Below, piece after piece: positions 61,149 to 64,000 of a stretch of 64,000 bases of DNA (position 1 is its first letter; each line of letters starts with the position of its first letter). A model generated the notes under the pieces. That model worked only from the letters and a program-made list of their open reading frames with translations, searched no databases and had not been told where the DNA came from. The stretch spans positions 80,204-144,203 of the forward strand of contig CAAGEK010000012.1 of the NCBI GenBank assembly GCA_900768845.1, given 5' to 3'. Made by a program: the position numbers and the translations under genes. The DNA comes from Alphaproteobacteria bacterium. Its GTDB lineage: Bacteria; Pseudomonadota; Alphaproteobacteria; CAAGCB01; CAG-977.

Positions 61149-63554
61149 ATGAACGATAAAGTCAATATTTTTCACCTGACCAGCCGCGGAGGGATCAGTA
61201 TCAACGCAGACAACGGCGCAGCGGTGGAAAACCCCGGCGGCGGCGTTTACACGGCCATGTGCGACGCCAAACAAGCCGGCGACGAATCCATTGACGTCGT
61301 CTGGGTCGGAAAGGAAAGCGCGGTTTGCGCCGAAAAATCGGCGAAATGGTCCGAAGTCAACCCCGACTGGGCGAACGCTTCCAACGAACAAAAAAGCGCA
61401 CTGGCGAAAGGTCAGGCCTTCCTGCCCGTCAGCGGAAAAATGGAAAACGGGCTGAGTACCGAAGTCTTTGCAGTCCCGCAGGTTTTGCGCGATTTCGCCC
61501 GCCAGAACACATTGGACTTTTTATGGGGCCCCGGCGGTCACGGCTTTGAAAACCTGTTTAAAAAGAACAAGGCTCACGCCGTCGCTTCCATCAAAGACCT
61601 GACTTATAAAAAATATGCGTTGAAGGACGTCAACGCCGCGTATCAAAACAAGGAAATCGATTTTAAAGAAGCCGTTGAACTGTCCGCTTTTATCATGCTG
61701 GGCGAAAAGGCGACTCCGGATTCCGTAAAGAAAGCGGCAACCGACTTAAAGGTCTTGTCCTGTGAAGACGACATCCGCATTTTCGGTGATTCGACCTGCA
61801 TCGCGCCGAACGTTAAAAAAGCGTTGACCTCTGCCATGGCAAAAGACGGTTTCGCCGGTTCTTATTCGCCCGACTCCGACCGCATCAAAGGACGGATGGC
61901 CGGAATCGTCGATATGAAACGCGTTGAAAGGGAACAGGCGAAAATCAACGAAACGGCCGCTTTGAATTTAGGCTTCCGTTTCCAAATCGCCGAAGCCGCG
62001 CATTGTGCAAAAATGATGGCGGAAAGAATGAAAGGCGCGGAAAACGCCATGTTCTTCAGTCAGGACTATGACAACGAAATGGTTCCTTATGCCATGCGGT
62101 CGAAAGGCGAAGAAATGCCGATCGGAATGTTCCGCCATATTCCCGTGCTGAGCGTCGAGGAAATGAACGGCATGACGATTGACGGCACGCCGCTGTTACA
62201 GCATCCCGGAATGAAGGAATACTTTGTCCGCGTCATGAATTCCGCCGACGTTGTGGGTTGCCAGACGGAGCGCGATGCAAAGCACGTTTGCGAAATTATG
62301 GCTCAGATCGCTCCGAAAGGCTTTAAAAAGTCGAACGAAGGCGAAAACGTTTACGATTTCTTCGGCAAAAAAGTAAAAATTCAGGACTATCCCATCGGCA
62401 TCAACCCGCAGGAAGTCCGTAAAAAAGCCAATCAGGACTGTCAGGGCGAAACGTTCAAGGCCGTGCAGGAATTCGCCGAAGGAAAGAATCTGTGCTTCAT
62501 CGGCGGATGCCGTGCGGATTATACCAAAGGCGTCGACGAAGCGGTCGAAGCTGCGGATATGTTCTTGGAAAAAGTCGGAAAGTACGAAAAGGTTGAAAAG
62601 GGTACCCCCGCCTACGACGCTTTGACTCCCGAAGAAAAGAAGGAATTTGAACAATTCGGGACGGAAGCGGCGCGCAACACGGTCTTTTTCATTCAAGTCC
62701 AACCGACACGCGGCGGACACGAAGACTTTGACGCCACGGCGAAACGCCTGAACGACAAATTCGCCAAACTGAACAGCCAGTTTCCCGAAAAATCGAAAAC
62801 GATTTTCGCCGGACTGCCTCATGCGGAACTGATGGCCGTCATGAAACGCGCCGACATTAAAATCGACATTTCCATCAAAGACGGCATGGCGTTGGTGCCC
62901 AAGGAATACAACGCCGCCCAGTTCGGGAAAGAGGAACCGGGAATCGCCATCGTCAGCGACGGCATGGGCGTTGCTCAGGGAGCGTTGAAAATCAACAAGG
63001 AAATCGAGGAAAAATACGGCATAAAAGACGCCTTCCCCGTTGTTGACAACCCCGTTTCCTTTAAAAGCAAGCATCCCGACGAAGCCAATATGGATACGGT
63101 GAAAACGGTCGTTTCGACGATTGCCGAAGTCATCCGCCGTCCGCCCGAAGTCAAGCGTTTGATTAACAACTACATCAATGAACAAATGGAAACGTTCGAT
63201 TTGAAATGGTGGAATCAGACGCAGGCCAAAGACTTGCAGGAAATGGCAAAAATCAATCAAAACGAACGTTCCAAGGAAATGGCGGCCATTCAAGCCGGCA
63301 AAGCGGCGGAATATTATGCGGAAAAGATGCCGGACATGGACACGACGGCTTTGACGACCAGACACGACGGTTCGAAACGTGTCAAGCCGGCTTCCAGCGG
63401 TCAGCGTATGTCATGGATTCGCGCCCAGCTGGGATACGAACTGGATACGACGACATCCAACGGCATTGCGACGGCTCGCCCTGTCGCCGCTCCCTCAAAG
63501 GATGTACCGTCCGCGGCCATTCAGAAAGCATTGGCTTCCAAAACCCGCGGTTAA
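61149..63554 (+). CDS. Divergent GT20 glycosyltransferase, trehalose-6-phosphate synthase-like
   Basis: 801 residues, AGAGG upstream. OtsA-type blocks are recognisable in order: a Gly-rich N-terminal loop (ENPGGGVYTAM, 27-37), GMFRHIPVLSVEEM, ADVVGCQTERDAKHV, QDYPIGINPQEV, FIGGCRADYTKGVDEA (Arg455 and Lys460, matching the sugar-nucleotide phosphate ligands), FIQVQPTRGG, and DGMALVPKEY (Asp578, Glu586). OtsA is about 470 residues; this protein has inserts and a C-terminal extension of roughly 120 residues with no known domain. Product unproven: it could make trehalose phosphate or modify another acceptor. No otsB is visible. Confidence 0.75.
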   Translation: MNDKVNIFHLTSRGGISINADNGAAVENPGGGVYTAMCDAKQAGDESIDVVWVGKESAVCAEKSAKWSEVNPDWANASNEQKSALAKGQAFLPVSGKMENGLSTEVFAVPQVLRDFARQNTLDFLWGPGGHGFENLFKKNKAHAVASIKDLTYKKYALKDVNAAYQNKEIDFKEAVELSAFIMLGEKATPDSVKKAATDLKVLSCEDDIRIFGDSTCIAPNVKKALTSAMAKDGFAGSYSPDSDRIKGRMAGIVDMKRVEREQAKINETAALNLGFRFQIAEAAHCAKMMAERMKGAENAMFFSQDYDNEMVPYAMRSKGEEMPIGMFRHIPVLSVEEMNGMTIDGTPLLQHPGMKEYFVRVMNSADVVGCQTERDAKHVCEIMAQIAPKGFKKSNEGENVYDFFGKKVKIQDYPIGINPQEVRKKANQDCQGETFKAVQEFAEGKNLCFIGGCRADYTKGVDEAVEAADMFLEKVGKYEKVEKGTPAYDALTPEEKKEFEQFGTEAARNTVFFIQVQPTRGGHEDFDATAKRLNDKFAKLNSQFPEKSKTIFAGLPHAELMAVMKRADIKIDISIKDGMALVPKEYNAAQFGKEEPGIAIVSDGMGVAQGALKINKEIEEKYGIKDAFPVVDNPVSFKSKHPDEANMDTVKTVVSTIAEVIRRPPEVKRLINNYINEQMETFDLKWWNQTQAKDLQEMAKINQNERSKEMAAIQAGKAAEYYAEKMPDMDTTALTTRHDGSKRVKPASSGQRMSWIRAQLGYELDTTTSNGIATARPVAAPSKDVPSAAIQKALASKTRG

Positions 63555-63565
63555 TAATCATTTCT

Positions 63566-63598
63566 AAAAAAAGCCCTCGGAAACGGGGGCTTTTTTTT
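63566..63598 (+). terminator. Strong rho-independent terminator
   Basis: AAAAAAAGCCC pairs with GGGCTTTTTTT through a stem that continues inward with one G-T pair; the loop is about four bases and the T run eight bases. It begins 12 nt after the GT20-like stop codon. Confidence 0.92.
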
Positions 63599-63631
63599 GC
63601 GAAAGGACCCCCCCGCGCCAAGCACATGGTT

Positions 63632-64000
63632 GCCCCCTTAGATAAACTCATAGCGCGCTCTGGCAACTGCGATTGAGACTAAGGAGTTTAGAAAAAACAT
63701 TATCACAACAGTAAATATCGCATGGTTTTTGCGCCGAAATATCGCCGCAAAGCATTTTATGAAGAAAAACGCATATTCGGAGGCCGTGCGGCAGGAAAGG
63801 AAACACAATAATAGAAGCGGAAGAGTGTCTGGCTCTGCCGGTAGAGATCCCTCAGAAGATGAGAGTAACGAGTTTTGCAGATTTTCTTAAAGTGAAAAGC
63901 GGTTTGATGGTTTACGAGCGTTGGAGCGACGTATCGCAACGGGGAATTCCGGTGCAAGGGGTAGTGTTCGCAGGAAAAAACGCCCGTAAATACAAAATCA
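63632..64000 (+). pseudogene. Decayed IS200/IS605-type TnpA transposase, copy 2 (cut by window edge)
   Basis: Pieces of an HUH transposase: YHNSKYRMVFAPKYRRKAFY, then EEKR, from about 63701, ending at a TAA (63808-63810). In another frame VEIPQKMRVTSFADFLKVKS and GLMVYERW follow, and then a degenerate tail. The stretch that should hold the HUH motif (PDHxH) is missing at the same place as in the relic at 15316-15668. The upstream end (GATAAACTCATAGCGCG) also matches that copy. It continues beyond the window. Confidence 0.75.

Noticed and set aside
62196..63365. 389-codon open frame antisense to the GT20-like gene
   Set aside because: The sense strand carries clear OtsA motifs and a promoter and terminator; the antisense frame is rich in Phe, His and Arg and shows no motif.

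Overview
The window looks like chromosome of a host-associated (possibly gut) alphaproteobacterium of moderate G+C. Several gene neighbourhoods are alphaproteobacterial: aroA-cmk-rpsA with a TIGR02300 gene beside aroA; a CP4-like EPSP synthase; miaB/phoH/ybeY/lnt; and chvI-chvG-hprK-rapZ-EIIA-HPr-EI. Codon use is fairly even. I see no tRNA, rRNA, CRISPR array or prophage. A guess, not a proof, is an uncultured Rhodospirillales/RF32-type gut lineage.

Layout. 1-6.6 kb: the start of rpsA, a 1147-residue membrane-anchored ankyrin protein lying antisense between rpsA and cmk, then cmk, aroA and TIGR02300. 6.7-15.0 kb: a Sel1 protein, miaB, an antisense HEMTH putative metallopeptidase with a duplicated 3' end, then phoH-ybeY-lnt and a 49-residue lipoprotein. 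15.0-15.7 kb: a decayed IS200-type transposase. 15.7-23.6 kb (minus): a long run from a membrane protein and rlmN through ChvIG to the regulatory PTS. 23.7-27.9 kb: small proteins, then yfgM-like/bamB/der. 28.2-37.4 kb: murein synthesis, lysis and recycling (PBP1A, Slt, Mpl, LdcA) and a U32 protein. 37.3-42.1 kb: a diguanylate cyclase, two small genes, and a two-gene substrate-binding/sensor module. 42.3-47.6 kb (minus): DUF4381-batA-batB/C-batD without moxR or DUF58. 47.7-48.8 kb: a nuclease-like protein coupled to a Sel1 lipoprotein. 48.9-54.6 kb: uvrB, an aminotransferase, an EF-G-like GTPase and a small periplasmic protein. 54.6-59.7 kb (minus): mlaE-mlaF-mlaD-auxiliary lipoprotein with a HEARH metallopeptidase at the end, then a frameshifted MORN lipoprotein. 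59.7-64 kb: an unknown 391-residue protein divergent from a very divergent 801-residue GT20 (trehalose-phosphate-synthase-like) protein, then a second IS200 relic cut by the window end.

How it fits together. Most genes are envelope or translation housekeeping: lipoprotein maturation (lnt), outer-membrane assembly (bamB), phospholipid transport (mla), murein turnover, and envelope/metabolic signalling (ChvIG plus PTS). Against this stand the accessory genes: ankyrin, HEMTH, HEARH, nuclease-like/Sel1, MORN, the 391-residue protein and GT20. At least two of them split neighbourhoods that are normally intact, have their own promoters (one a perfect consensus) and lie opposite to their hosts. These are the best candidates for undescribed, possibly host-directed, functions.
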